From contig JAGWAN010000022.1 in assembly GCA_021296345.1 (NCBI GenBank), positions 50,805 through 85,040 of the forward strand: a DNA stretch of 34,236 nt, given 5' to 3'. Positions 8,713 to 17,016 of the stretch are shown piece by piece. This stretch comes from Acidimicrobiia bacterium. Its GTDB lineage: Bacteria; Actinomycetota; Acidimicrobiia; Spongiisociales; Spongiisociaceae. The position numbers were made by a program, and so were the translations under genes. The notes beneath the pieces are model-generated. The model saw nothing but the letters and a program-made list of their open reading frames with translations, was not told the DNA's origin and made no database searches. The first letter of the stretch is position 1; each line of letters begins with the position of its first letter.

Positions 8713-8746
8713 GGGCCTTGACGAACTCGAGGTTCTGAAGGACTCC

Positions 8747-8847
8747 GGAGGGTGCTGAGAAACGGTGATAGTGGTTGGCCAGTTGCGTGCTGACGTGGCA
8801 TTCTGCCGTCGGCGGCTGAGCCAACAGGGCGTTTCTCGGCACCCTCC
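8747..8847. mobile_element. MITE-like hairpin element, copy A
   Basis: A 101-bp element bounded by inverted repeats: GGAGGGTGCTGAGAAACG (8747-8764) and its near-complement at 8830-8847, 17 of 18 positions matching. An inner inverted repeat GTTGGC (8774-8779) / GCCAAC (8820-8825) extends the fold. No open frame lies inside. It sits in the 184-bp gap between binding protein and first permease. A second element with the same termini is at 27215-27312. No clear target-site duplication is visible. It may be a non-autonomous transposon, or a structured RNA that lowers expression of downstream permeases relative to the binding protein. Confidence 0.6.
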
Positions 8848-8896
8848 CGGGCATCGACGGAGCCCGAGCAGGTAACCGACGACAGGAGGTCGGCAC

Positions 8897-9997
8897 GTGG
8901 CCTTGTCGACAGGGCCTGAACTCGACAGGGACGGTTCGACCGGCCCGCCGCAGGGTGCAGACGAACCGGCGTCCGCTACCCGTGTCGACGTGTTCATGTA
9001 CGTCGCCAGGAAGCTGGGCTCCCTAGTCCTAGTGTCGGTGCTCGTCGCGACGCTCACCTTCGTGGTGAGCCGGGCTACCGCGGACCCTTCCTTCCTGATG
9101 GTGGGCCAGGACGCGACGGACGAGATCATCGCCGCCCGGCGCGCCGAGATGGGTCTCGACCAACCGATGTATCGCCAGTGGGCCTCGTACATGGCGGATC
9201 TGGTCAGAGGCGATCTTGGCATTTCGAGGCGGACCTTTGCGCCGGTCGGTGGGGAGATCTTTGAGCGGCTTCCCGCGACGGTTGAGTTGGCAGGCGCGGC
9301 GTTGTTACTGTCTCTGCTGGTGGCGATTCCGGGGGGAATCCGGGCCGGATTGCGACCCGATGGCTGGATCGATCGTCTTGTCGGGTCGATCGCGCAGCTC
9401 GGCGCAGCGATACCGAATTTCTGGCTGGGCCTGATGCTCATCTACTTCGGCTTCTACTGGCTCGGCTGGTTTCCCGCGCCCACTGGGCGGGGGCTGTTTG
9501 CGTTGGAATCCGAGTCGGTGACCGGCATCGTCACCATCGATGCCATACTCGCGCGTGACTGGTCGGCTGCGCGTGATTCGGTCGGGTATCTTCTGCTACC
9601 TGCGGTCACTCTGGCTTCGGGCGTGATGCCCCCGATCCTCAACGTGACTCGCAACGCCGCGGTGAGTGTCGTGAACTCGGCCTACTACGAGGCTGCGTTG
9701 TCTTTCGGGGTGCCGAGACGGGTCGTGCAGAGGAGGCTGCTGCTCCCGAACATCTCGGCCCCGGTCATAAACATCCTGGCTATCACGATCGGATTCTTGA
9801 TGGGCGGGGCCGTGCTCGTAGAGGTCGTGTTCTCCTGGCCCGGACTCGGGTCGTATGCGGTGGCCGCCATGGACAGTTCCGACTACAACCCGGTGCTCGG
9901 CGTGGTGCTCCTCGCCTCGGTTACCTACGTGCTCGTCTACCAGATCGCTGACCTTGTCACGTTTGCCATGGACCCGCGCCTTCGGATATCGCGGTGA
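8897..9997 (+). CDS. ABC transporter permease, DppB/OppB family
   Basis: 366 residues from GTG 8897, supported by AGGAGGT (8884-8890) 6 nt upstream; an ATG at 8998 is the next option and would remove a hydrophilic N-terminal tail of about 34 residues. The body has six hydrophobic segments. The family's N-terminal membrane span precedes a DPSFLMVGQDAT region. The EAA-type cytoplasmic loop appears as YYEAALSFGVPRRVVQRRLLLPN, and the end FSWPGLGSYAVAAMDSSDYNPVLG is typical of DppB. It pairs with the next permease to form the channel. Confidence 0.93.
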   Translation: MALSTGPELDRDGSTGPPQGADEPASATRVDVFMYVARKLGSLVLVSVLVATLTFVVSRATADPSFLMVGQDATDEIIAARRAEMGLDQPMYRQWASYMADLVRGDLGISRRTFAPVGGEIFERLPATVELAGAALLLSLLVAIPGGIRAGLRPDGWIDRLVGSIAQLGAAIPNFWLGLMLIYFGFYWLGWFPAPTGRGLFALESESVTGIVTIDAILARDWSAARDSVGYLLLPAVTLASGVMPPILNVTRNAAVSVVNSAYYEAALSFGVPRRVVQRRLLLPNISAPVINILAITIGFLMGGAVLVEVVFSWPGLGSYAVAAMDSSDYNPVLGVVLLASVTYVLVYQIADLVTFAMDPRLRISR

Positions 9998-10021
9998 CGG
10001 GAACCACGGGGACAGCAGCCC

Positions 10022-10936
10022 ATGCTCCGGTTGGAGCAGTTGGTGGTGCTCTATGCAGGGTTGACCGGGCAAATGACGGCTAACCGGGCGGATACGCATC
10101 CGCGTCGTACCAGGCTGGCGAGGGCCGCGGTTTGGATAAGGAGGCTGCCTCTACTGCCCACCATTATGCTGGCCATCACCTTCCTGGTGATCCTGATCGG
10201 CCCGGCGATCGTCCCGCACGATCCGCTCCAGCCTAATCCCGCCAACGTCCTCGAGGCCCCCTCACGTGGCCACTGGTTCGGGACGAACGGCTTCGGCATG
10301 GATGTCTTTTCCCGCGTGATCGCGGCAGCCCGCATCGACGTCGGCGTCGCGGTCGCCGGGGTTACCGTAGGGGCGGTCGTTGGCTCGATCCTGGGCGCCA
10401 CCGTCGCATACACCGGTGGGTGGGTCGATGCGATCGTCCAGAAGGCCATAGAAGTACTCCAGTCGTTCCCGCTCTTCCTATTCGCCTTGGCCTTGTTCGC
10501 CGCGCTCGGCGACAACACTTTCAATCTCGTTGTGGTCATCTCATCAATAAGCCTCCCCTGGTACGTACGCGTCGTACGAAGCGTCATTTCCCCGCTTCGA
10601 GAAGCGGATTGGGTTAAGGCATTGCAGAACGCCGGTGCGAGCGGCCCCCGCATCGTTGTCCTGGAACTCCTTCCCAACGCCACCAGCCAGGTGCTTGGCC
10701 TCTTCGCCCTCAGCACTGCTCTGGCGATCCAGGTCATCGCTGCTCTCGCGTTTATCGGTCTGGGTGTCCAGCCGCCCTTCCCCGAGTGGGGATCCATGAT
10801 CAACACCGGAGCACCCTTCCTGCTCCAAGGTGCATGGTGGGTATCCACCTTCCCGGGCGTCGCCGTCGTGCTTGTCGTGATCAGCCTCCACAGTCTCTCG
10901 CGATTCTTCGACGCTGAGACTCGTGGGATCGGGTAG
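10022..10936 (+). CDS. ABC transporter permease, DppC/OppC family
   Basis: 304 residues from ATG 10022; ATG 10073 is a plausible alternative, since family homology only begins around the first membrane span (LPTIMLAITFLVILIGPAIV) and neither start has a strong ribosome site. The conserved ...PHDPLQPNPANVLEAPS...HWFGTNGFGMDVFSRVI segment is diagnostic of DppC proteins. The EAA loop is WVKALQNAGASGPRIVVLELLPN. About six membrane spans. It begins 24 nt after its partner permease and is followed closely by the first ATPase, so B-C-D-F order is standard. Confidence 0.92.
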   Translation: MLRLEQLVVLYAGLTGQMTANRADTHPRRTRLARAAVWIRRLPLLPTIMLAITFLVILIGPAIVPHDPLQPNPANVLEAPSRGHWFGTNGFGMDVFSRVIAAARIDVGVAVAGVTVGAVVGSILGATVAYTGGWVDAIVQKAIEVLQSFPLFLFALALFAALGDNTFNLVVVISSISLPWYVRVVRSVISPLREADWVKALQNAGASGPRIVVLELLPNATSQVLGLFALSTALAIQVIAALAFIGLGVQPPFPEWGSMINTGAPFLLQGAWWVSTFPGVAVVLVVISLHSLSRFFDAETRGIG

Positions 10937-10949
10937 AGGGAGGGCTGCT

Positions 10950-11966
10950 ATGCCACTCCCGAGCCATCTGGAGGGAGCCAGGATGGGCGAGGTCGTCCTC
11001 CTGTCCGGCGCCGGGATCCGGATCGATCGGAAGGCCCTACCTCCTCTGTACCCGGTCCAGAACGTGGATCTGTCCGTCCGGATCGGCGATCGAACGGCAC
11101 TGGTAGGTGAGTCCGGCTGCGGGAAAAGCCTTACCGCAAGGCTGCTTACCGGGCTGCTCCCTCCCAACGCGGTGCTGGATCGAGGATCGGCCACCCTGCT
11201 CGGCGAATTCGACCTCGGTGAGGAATTCCCGGATGAGGTGCGCGGCAGCCGCGTCGCCATGATTTTCCAGGATCCCGTTTCCGTTCTGGACCCTATGGCC
11301 GGAATCGGAGTACAGATCGGACGGGCGCTGGCCGCAGCCGGTGTCGCTAAGGCCGAGCGGAGGGGAGCCGCGGTCGATCTGCTCGGCTCCTTGCATATCC
11401 CGGACCCGGAAGAGGTTGCCCGGAAGTACCCGCATCAGTTGAGCGGCGGAATGTGCCAGCGTGTCGCCATCGCGATGGCGCTGGCGCCGAAGCCGGATCT
11501 GCTGATAGCCGACGAGCCGACGACATCGCTGGACGTCACCACCGAGGTCCAGGTTCTCGACCTGCTCGAGGAGTACCTCGACAGCTCCGGCGCGAGCCTC
11601 ATCCTTATCTCTCATGACCTGAATGTCGTGGATCGTCTGGCCGAGAGCGTGACCGTGATGTACGCGGGTCAGTCAGTGGAGCATGGACCGATCGCCGATA
11701 TCCTCAGCGAGCCCGCCCACCCCTACTCGCGGGATCTCGTGCGTAGCAGCGTGCTAAACCGGGGCGAGGCCGCCCATTCGATCGCAGGAACACTTCCCTC
11801 GATCGAGAATGTCACGCGGACGTGTCCCTATCGTGTGCGCTGCAGCGAGGCCCGCTCGGCATGCTCGGATACTTCGCTAGGTCAGGTGCCCTCCTCGGAC
11901 GGTTTCGTCCGGTGCCTGTTCCCGTTGAAGAAGATGCCCGGCGCGGCTGGCGGGGAACCGGTGTGA
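10950..11966 (+). CDS. ABC transporter ATP-binding protein, DppD/OppD family
   Basis: 338 residues from ATG 10950, which has GAGGGAGGG at 10936-10944. ATG 10983 has an equally good GGAGGGAG (10970-10977) and would start closer to the usual family N-terminus; GTG 10923 would overlap the permease. Walker A is GESGCGKS, the Q-loop sits in MIFQDP, the signature is LSGGM (LSGGQ in most families; Met is seen in DppD-type subunits), Walker B is LLIADEPT and the switch is SHDL. The C-terminal oligopeptide-transporter extension is recognisable by TCPYRVRC. It powers import with the next ATPase. Confidence 0.92.
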   Translation: MPLPSHLEGARMGEVVLLSGAGIRIDRKALPPLYPVQNVDLSVRIGDRTALVGESGCGKSLTARLLTGLLPPNAVLDRGSATLLGEFDLGEEFPDEVRGSRVAMIFQDPVSVLDPMAGIGVQIGRALAAAGVAKAERRGAAVDLLGSLHIPDPEEVARKYPHQLSGGMCQRVAIAMALAPKPDLLIADEPTTSLDVTTEVQVLDLLEEYLDSSGASLILISHDLNVVDRLAESVTVMYAGQSVEHGPIADILSEPAHPYSRDLVRSSVLNRGEAAHSIAGTLPSIENVTRTCPYRVRCSEARSACSDTSLGQVPSSDGFVRCLFPLKKMPGAAGGEPV

Positions 11967-12988
11967 CCCATCACGAGTCCCCGACCGGGTCGTACGACGA
12001 CGCTACGGGCATAGACGCGGAAGTTGAATCGGGACGGCCCGTCCTGAGTGTCCGGGAGCTGTCCAAGACCTACACAACGAAGCGACTCATCGGGTCGGGC
12101 AAGGGGTACCAAGCCCTATCGAATGTCTCGCTCGACCTCAGAGCCGGGGAGATACTCGGTGTGGTGGGCGAGAGCGGATGCGGTAAGTCCACACTGGGCA
12201 AGGTGATCGCAGGTGTCGAGACAACCGGCATCGGAGGCGCCGAAGTGGGCGGCCAACCGTTGGATCTCGCGCAGGGCACGCGAACGCGTGACCAACGGCG
12301 CCAAGTGCAATTCGTGTACCAGAGCCCGCGAGGCTCCTTCAACCCGGCGCGGCGCGTCTCCGCCGCGCTGCGCTACAACGCCCGGCTTGCCAGAGAGGTC
12401 ACGGGAGAGCCGGTGGACGACGCTCTGGAGAGAGCGGTTAAGTCAGTGGGTCTCGGTGCGCAACACCTGGACCGCTACCCGAACGAATTGAGCGGTGGTC
12501 AGCTTCAACGGCTCTCCATCGGAAGGGCTCTCATCACGCGACCGGACATCGTCTTTCTCGACGAGCCCACCTCATCGCTCGACGTGTCCGTCCGGGGGGA
12601 GATTCTCAACTTGCTCACGGGTCTTCGCGAGTCGATGGGGCTATCGATGATTCTCGTGAGCCATGACCTCGATGTCATCTCGTATGTCGCCGATCGCATC
12701 CTGGTGATCTACGTCGGCCAGATCGTCGAGGAAGGGAGTGCCTCCGATATCGTCGCTCGGCCCGCCCATCCCTACACGCGGGCGCTTCTCACGGCGAGCA
12801 GCTTGCCGGATCCCGCTGAGCCACTCGAGCTTGCGGTCGACGTCCGGGATGCGTCTTTCCTTCCGACCGGCTGCCGTCTCGCTCCCCGTTGCCCACTCGC
12901 CGAAGCGCGGTGCTCGGAACCCCAGCATCTCGTTGCCTCCCATGGGAGATCCGTGCGGTGCTGGAAGGCTGAGTCGACGCTTCGGTAG
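11963..12988 (+). CDS. ABC transporter ATP-binding protein, DppF/OppF family
   Basis: 341 residues from GTG 11963, which overlaps the previous stop as GTGA; the open frame reaches back to 11822 but that would overlap the partner ATPase by 145 nt. Motifs: Walker [10 protein letters not shown]-loop FVYQSP, signature LSGGQ, Walker B IVFLDEPT, switch SHDL. The C-terminal cysteine-containing extension (CRLAPRCPLAEARC) is standard for the oligopeptide group. A hydrophilic tail of about 30 residues precedes the ATPase fold. It is last in the importer operon and converges on the SDR gene with 19 nt between stops; no convincing terminator is visible there. Confidence 0.93.
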   Translation: MTHHESPTGSYDDATGIDAEVESGRPVLSVRELSKTYTTKRLIGSGKGYQALSNVSLDLRAGEILGVVGESGCGKSTLGKVIAGVETTGIGGAEVGGQPLDLAQGTRTRDQRRQVQFVYQSPRGSFNPARRVSAALRYNARLAREVTGEPVDDALERAVKSVGLGAQHLDRYPNELSGGQLQRLSIGRALITRPDIVFLDEPTSSLDVSVRGEILNLLTGLRESMGLSMILVSHDLDVISYVADRILVIYVGQIVEEGSASDIVARPAHPYTRALLTASSLPDPAEPLELAVDVRDASFLPTGCRLAPRCPLAEARCSEPQHLVASHGRSVRCWKAESTLR

Positions 12989-13007
12989 GAGGCTGGGAGG
13001 AAACGCC

Positions 13008-13787
13008 TCAGAACAACCGGCCGCCGGAGACCCTGAGCTCCGCTCCCGACACGTAGCTCGCTTCCGGTGACAGGAGCCAGGTTACCGCGGCAGCTACCTC
13101 GTCGAGGTGCGGGAACCTTCCTAGAGGGGTGCGGCGGAGCAGGCTCGCCCGGACTTCGTCGGCGGCCCGCGCGGTGAGCGGTGTCGAGACGAAGGACGGG
13201 AGGATGGCGTTGACTCGCAGTCCGACCGGTCCTAGTTCGTTTGCTGCCACTCGGGTGGCGGCGACCAAGCCCGCTTTTGACGATGCGTATGCAGACTGTC
13301 CGGCGTTGGCGCCGTATGCCGACAGGCTGCAGACGTTGACGATCGCGCCGGTATCACCAGCTCGGCGCCGGCTCTGGTCTGCGACCCAATGCCTTGCGAA
13401 CAGACTCATAGCGGCTATCGCAGCTATCAGGTTCACCTCGATCGTCCTGCGTAGGTGATCAAACGACATTTGGAGAAGCCGATCGTCCGCCGACACACCA
13501 GCACAGTTGACGAGGGCGGTCGGCGTGCTTGCCAGCCGGGTTACCTCATCGAAGGCCGACTCGAGATCGCGTGTCGACGTGATGTCCACGCCCAGCAACA
13601 ACCCCGGAAATGTACGGTCATTTCGAGAATCGATCACGTCGGGAAGATCTAGACCGGCAACCGTCCAACCGGTAGCCTGCAACCCTTGGCAGATTGCTCC
13701 GCCCATGCCGCCGAGTGCGCCCGTGACTATGGCGACCCCAGCACTCGCCGGCTGGGGCGATGCTCCGTCGCCACTCGGGACCGTCAC
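13008..13787 (-). CDS. Short-chain dehydrogenase/reductase (SDR), first copy
   Basis: 259 residues from GTG 13787, which starts 2 nt after the amidohydrolase-like stop; the frame extends upstream to 14069 only as a shadow of that gene. Cofactor motif TGALGGMG at residues 22-29, the NNAG position reads NCAG, and the active site is Ser followed by YASSK. The C-terminus (SYVSGAELRVSGGRLF) is typical of classical SDRs. It would catalyse NAD(P)-dependent oxidation or reduction of an alcohol or ketone. Its tight coupling to the amidohydrolase-like gene suggests they act on the same compound. Confidence 0.9.
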   Translation of the reverse strand: MTVPSGDGASPQPASAGVAIVTGALGGMGGAICQGLQATGWTVAGLDLPDVIDSRNDRTFPGLLLGVDITSTRDLESAFDEVTRLASTPTALVNCAGVSADDRLLQMSFDHLRRTIEVNLIAAIAAMSLFARHWVADQSRRRAGDTGAIVNVCSLSAYGANAGQSAYASSKAGLVAATRVAANELGPVGLRVNAILPSFVSTPLTARAADEVRASLLRRTPLGRFPHLDEVAAAVTWLLSPEASYVSGAELRVSGGRLF

Positions 13788-13789
13788 TT

Positions 13790-14620
13790 CTACGCGAACC
13801 CGCCCGCGTATTCGATCAGACGCCGGGCGTTGCCTGACAGGATCTTCCGAAGCGAGTCCTCGGGCCATCCGAGACCGACATAGTTCTTCCAAGCATCGAG
13901 AGGCTGGAACGGGAAGGCGCTGGCGTAGACCACCTTGTCGGAGATCAGGGTTCCAGCTGCATCCCGGAACACATGCGCACCGGGATGGAAAGCGTAGATG
14001 GAGGCTTCGAGATAGATGTTGTCGTTCCGGTAGGCCGTAGCCACCAACTCCTCCGAGCGAGGCCAGCATCCATGCGCGATGACCAGGCGCAGGTCCGGAA
14101 AGGTGCGGGCTATCCGTTCGAACGGTCCCGGATCCCCGTAGAACTGTCCCACGAAGGGTCCGACCGTGAGGATGGCGACCAGCTTGTTAGCGGCAGCGAA
14201 CTCATAGATCGGGAACATTATCGTGTCGTCGTCCCAGCCGAGCGGCTGGGCAGCTATGGGATCCCCCGGAGGATCGAGCGCGATGCCGATGTTTCGGCTG
14301 TCGGCGGCCGCGGCGGCAAGTTCCACCTCCCGCTCCGTGGAGTGCGGGTCGATACCGTAGGCGGTGAACAGAAGACCTCCGGTCCTGGCAGCCGTTTCTC
14401 GTACGTAATGACTGCTGAGGTTTGCCCAGCTGCTGTTGCGTCCCGTGAACACGCCGACCTCGATGCTCTGCTGGCGAGCCTCGTTCGCGAAGTACTCCAG
14501 AGGCACGGGTGCAGGCTCCGGAATCCCGAACCGGCGCCACAGCAGTGCGTAACCCGATCCGGTATACAGATTCATGTACTCGGTAGTGTTGGGTCGGACA
14601 CGGAAGTCGATGACCTTCAT
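13790..14620 (-). CDS. Amidohydrolase-like TIM-barrel protein lacking the HxH motif
   Basis: 276 residues, resembling amidohydrolase-2 (PF04909) proteins such as the ACMSD/resorcylate decarboxylase group. The usual metal-binding DxHxH at the first strand is replaced by VIDFRVRP at residues 3-10, and the usual GSDxP near the C-terminus by ASAFPF. His remains in LVIAHGCWP, and the closing ILSGNARRLI is typical. An AGGAG ribosome site stands 6 nt before ATG 14620. With two or more metal ligands gone it may be a metal-independent lyase or hydrolase, or a non-catalytic protein. The decayed paralog at 15580-16229 has the same DFRVRP start, so the change belongs to the subfamily and is not random damage. 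Confidence 0.75.
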   Translation of the reverse strand: MKVIDFRVRPNTTEYMNLYTGSGYALLWRRFGIPEPAPVPLEYFANEARQQSIEVGVFTGRNSSWANLSSHYVRETAARTGGLLFTAYGIDPHSTEREVELAAAAADSRNIGIALDPPGDPIAAQPLGWDDDTIMFPIYEFAAANKLVAILTVGPFVGQFYGDPGPFERIARTFPDLRLVIAHGCWPRSEELVATAYRNDNIYLEASIYAFHPGAHVFRDAAGTLISDKVVYASAFPFQPLDAWKNYVGLGWPEDSLRKILSGNARRLIEYAGGFA

Positions 14621-14676
14621 GCTGTGCTCCTATCGTCGATTGGTGGCTTCGACAGATCCATCCTCTACCGATCGGC

Positions 14677-15429
14677 TCATCCTACGTTCGCGCCGCCGTC
14701 AACCATGAGAGATGCCCCCGTCATGTAGCTTGACGCGCCGTCGAGCAGGAACAACACCGTCGAGGCGACATCTTGTGGCACCCCGACCCTATTCAGCGGT
14801 ACCGATTCGGCCATTCGCTCGGTCCACTGCTCTACCGAAAGCCCATCAGCCTCGAACCCGGTTCTTGACATCGGCGTCAGGATCGGGCCGGGAAGTACGC
14901 AGTTGACGCGAATGCCGCGGTCCGCCAACTCAACTGCGGCCGATCTTGTCAGTCCTTCGATTCCCCCTTTTGCTGCACTATACGCAGACATGCCGGCCAT
15001 GCCTTTGCGAGACAGCACAGAACCTACGAGGACGATCGAGCCGCCGCCTTCGGCCATGGCAGTGGCACAGGCTTCTAGCAGCCAGTAGGAACCCAACAGG
15101 TTGACGCTGACTATTGCCTTGACCCGGTCCCACTGCGAGATGCCGATCGATTGCCTCGCAGCAGCTCCGCCGATCCCGGCGCATGCGGCGAGACCGTCTA
15201 TCCTCGCAACCTGGCTCCTGACTTGCGCGATCGCCCCATGAACGGCGACGGGGTCCGCTATGTCGCAGTGAGCGAAGAGCACGTGGTCGCTGGCAAGCAG
15301 GTCTTCGGGAGGCATCCGGAGGTCGAGGAGCGCGGCAGACCGGCCGCGATCCTGCAATCCCTCCACCACGGCTTTCCCGATACCTGATGAACCCCCGCTG
15401 ACGATGGTGGTGCCGGGTGTCGCCGTCAT
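14677..15429 (-). CDS. Short-chain dehydrogenase/reductase (SDR), second copy
   Basis: 250 residues. Cofactor motif SGGSSGIG near residues 11-18, followed by an acidic LLDLR end of the second strand that usually favours NAD. Active site Ser in LVGSVLSRKG and YSAAK; C-terminus MTGASLMVDGG is classical. GGAGAGAG lies directly before ATG 15429. It is only distantly related to the SDR at 13008, so the cluster has two different dehydrogenases around one amidohydrolase-like gene. Gap to the next gene downstream is 56 nt, consistent with one minus-strand transcript. Confidence 0.92.
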   Translation of the reverse strand: MTATPGTTIVSGGSSGIGKAVVEGLQDRGRSAALLDLRMPPEDLLASDHVLFAHCDIADPVAVHGAIAQVRSQVARIDGLAACAGIGGAAARQSIGISQWDRVKAIVSVNLLGSYWLLEACATAMAEGGGSIVLVGSVLSRKGMAGMSAYSAAKGGIEGLTRSAAVELADRGIRVNCVLPGPILTPMSRTGFEADGLSVEQWTERMAESVPLNRVGVPQDVASTVLFLLDGASSYMTGASLMVDGGANVG

Positions 15430-15579
15430 CTCTCTCCGCTCGCCCAGAGGCTCGAACCAGGGTCAAGCGACAAACACAAACCTGCGGCCTGCGCAGGCGG
15501 GAACTGCTGCCTTGTGGTGGTGAATGCCTCCCCGTCGAACCGCATCTGTGCGACCCAGGTCTTGCCCGCCATCCGCAGT

Positions 15580-16229
15580 TCAGATTCCCAGAAGGCGTTG
15601 CACGTTCCCGCCCAGACAGCGTTGCCTGAGATCTTCGTCCTCGAACGGAAGCGCCGCAAACTGTTCGACGCTCAGTCCGAGAGGACGGATCGGGGAGCTG
15701 CTAGCGAACAGCAACCGGTGACCTAGGTAGTAGTTGGCCGCCCTAATGTACTCCTCAGCCCCCGGGCTGTTGGGAAGACCGTGCTCTGCAACCCGCTCGC
15801 ACACCGGAAAGAGGGATTCGTCGTCATACAGGGCAGGGACACACCATCCGTTGTCTTTCGCGACACCCTTGAACCCGAGTTCGACACACTGGTCAACCTG
15901 GCTCACGGCGTCCTCCGATGCGCCATCCACCGAACCGAACCCGACGAATCGCCCGGGTACGTCTCGACCAACTCAGCGACATCGGAGTTGAGTACCGATC
16001 CCCACGGTGCGGGTGAATTACGGCCCATGGCGACGGCTACGTCGATCCCGGATTCGTTCATCTCTTCAACGAATCGCTCGATGGACCGGTCGTCGAGGAT
16101 CGGAAGGGCGGAACGTCGAGCCACACGCCGGGGGCGGCTACCGGGTCCGGGGTTCGGATCGCGAGCCCCGTAGATGTTCAGTTTGCAGAAGCTCTTGAAC
16201 GGAGGTCTGACACGAAAGTCGATGATCAT
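15580..16229 (-). pseudogene. Decayed amidohydrolase-like gene (frameshift plus internal deletion)
   Basis: It starts MIIDFRVRPPFKSF from ATG at 16229 and is paralogous to the gene at 13790-14620. The first frame runs through VAELVETYPG, then a one-base loss near 15951-15956 shifts it; the alternative frame continues RFVGFGSVDG and on to GNVQRLLGI. A second lesion near 15771 joins CERVAEHGLP directly to NSPGAEEY, removing roughly 63 residues present in the intact paralog, including its LVIAHGCWP segment. Two independent lesions make expression of a working protein very unlikely. The clean reading frame in each segment suggests recent inactivation. Confidence 0.85.
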
Positions 16230-16240
16230 ACGGTATGATC
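16224..16240. promoter_or_regulatory. 17-bp palindrome over the pseudogene start, candidate operator
   Basis: GATCATAC (16224-16231) and GTATGATC (16233-16240) are perfect reverse complements around one central base. The palindrome covers the start codon of the decayed amidohydrolase-like gene at the head of the minus-strand cluster, and faces the divergent ferredoxin operon about 500 bp away. The form resembles sites bound by GntR-type dimers. No regulator gene is in the window. Confidence 0.45.
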
Positions 16241-16755
16241 CTTCTCTGTGAAGACGTACGGATAGCGTATCATTCTTTGCGCCAGCCCGTGGGGGTTTGG
16301 GGTCCGTCTCGCCGATCAGCGGCAAGCCCAGATGATTTCACCCCACGAACCCCGAACCACAGCAGGGGATCACGGGGACCGAACAGCGAGCCGACGCTTT
16401 GCTCGGCCCGGCGTGGGTGGCGGGCCCTGGTCGGTGACCATCTGCGGCGTTTGAAGGACCCGAGCCGTCCCGTTTTGAGCGTGCAGGCACGGTGGTTTCA
16501 GAGCGACACGGACGGTATGGTCAGAATCCTCGGAGCACCACGGCGATGACAATGCTCCCAACCACGGTGACCCATCCGACGGATATGCCCCCGGGACAGG
16601 CTTCCGTGCCGACGTGAATGACCGCAGGATGCGTCGCCCGGCAGTTTCGGGTAGCCGATGTTCGTAAGGGAGGATGAGAGTGCGGCCCACCTCCGCCTTT
16701 GATGTGGTCTATAATTCGGTTCCAGAAGGGGTGCTGATCGAACGGAGGAGTCGGC
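16241..16755. other. Divergent intergenic stretch of about 515 bp
   Basis: It separates the minus-strand SDR cluster from the plus-strand ferredoxin operon. Short open frames on both strands look like noise. One weak inverted repeat is seen (16294-16305 with 16347-16358, 10 of 12 positions). On the minus strand, codons just above the stop at 16521 spell a hydrophobic stretch, VGWVTVVGSIVIAVVLRGF, that could be the tail of a lost membrane protein, but nothing upstream supports it. Confidence 0.45.
16710..16715 (+). promoter_or_regulatory. Candidate -10 box for ferredoxin-oxygenase operon
   Basis: A perfect TATAAT, uncommon in DNA this GC-rich, lies 40 nt before the GTG start at 16756. Predicted transcription start is near 16722, leaving room for the GGAGGAG ribosome site at 16744-16750. 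No good -35 hexamer is visible, so an activator may be needed. Confidence 0.5.
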
Positions 16756-16956
16756 GTGGCCACAATCGAGCTCGACCATGCGGTTTGCATCGTCTCGGGC
16801 ATGTGCGCGTCGCTGGCGCCTTCCCTGTTCCGGGTTCCGGACGACAACAGCGAGATAATCGTGCTCCAGACGACCGTTCCAGACGATCTCCTCGACGAAG
16901 CCATGAACGCGGAAGTGTGCTGTCCGGTCGAGGCGATCCAGGTGGTGATTGGCTAG
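16756..16956 (+). CDS. Small ferredoxin, 3Fe-4S/P450 type
   Basis: 66 residues from GTG 16756, with GGAGGAG 5 nt upstream. Cluster ligands are Cys11, Cys17 and Cys56, the last followed by Pro (CCPVEAI). The middle position of the usual CxxCxxC motif is Ser14, so the protein should hold a 3Fe-4S cluster or a 4Fe-4S cluster with a non-cysteine ligand, as in small ferredoxins that serve cytochromes P450 and some Rieske oxygenases. No P450 is present; the oxygenase gene 60 nt downstream and the reductase after it are the obvious partners. It would carry single electrons between them in the cytoplasm. Confidence 0.9.
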   Translation: MATIELDHAVCIVSGMCASLAPSLFRVPDDNSEIIVLQTTVPDDLLDEAMNAEVCCPVEAIQVVIG

Positions 16957-17016
16957 AAGTCAGCCGGGCTGTTGGTGTGCCACGCCGGCCACGGCGACCG
17001 ACGAGGGGAGATGACG

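Noticed and set aside
12989-13007. Terminator between converging importer and SDR genes
   Set aside because: Only a 4-bp stem (GAGG/CCTC) can be drawn in the 19-bp gap, too weak to call.
15435-15460. tRNA-like T-arm (GCTCGAACC on the plus strand)
   Set aside because: The flanking bases do not pair as a T-stem and no acceptor, D or anticodon arm can be drawn.
16521-16597. Hydrophobic minus-strand tail that could end a membrane protein
   Set aside because: Only about 20 hydrophobic codons, with no supporting sequence upstream and overlap with the ferredoxin promoter and gene.
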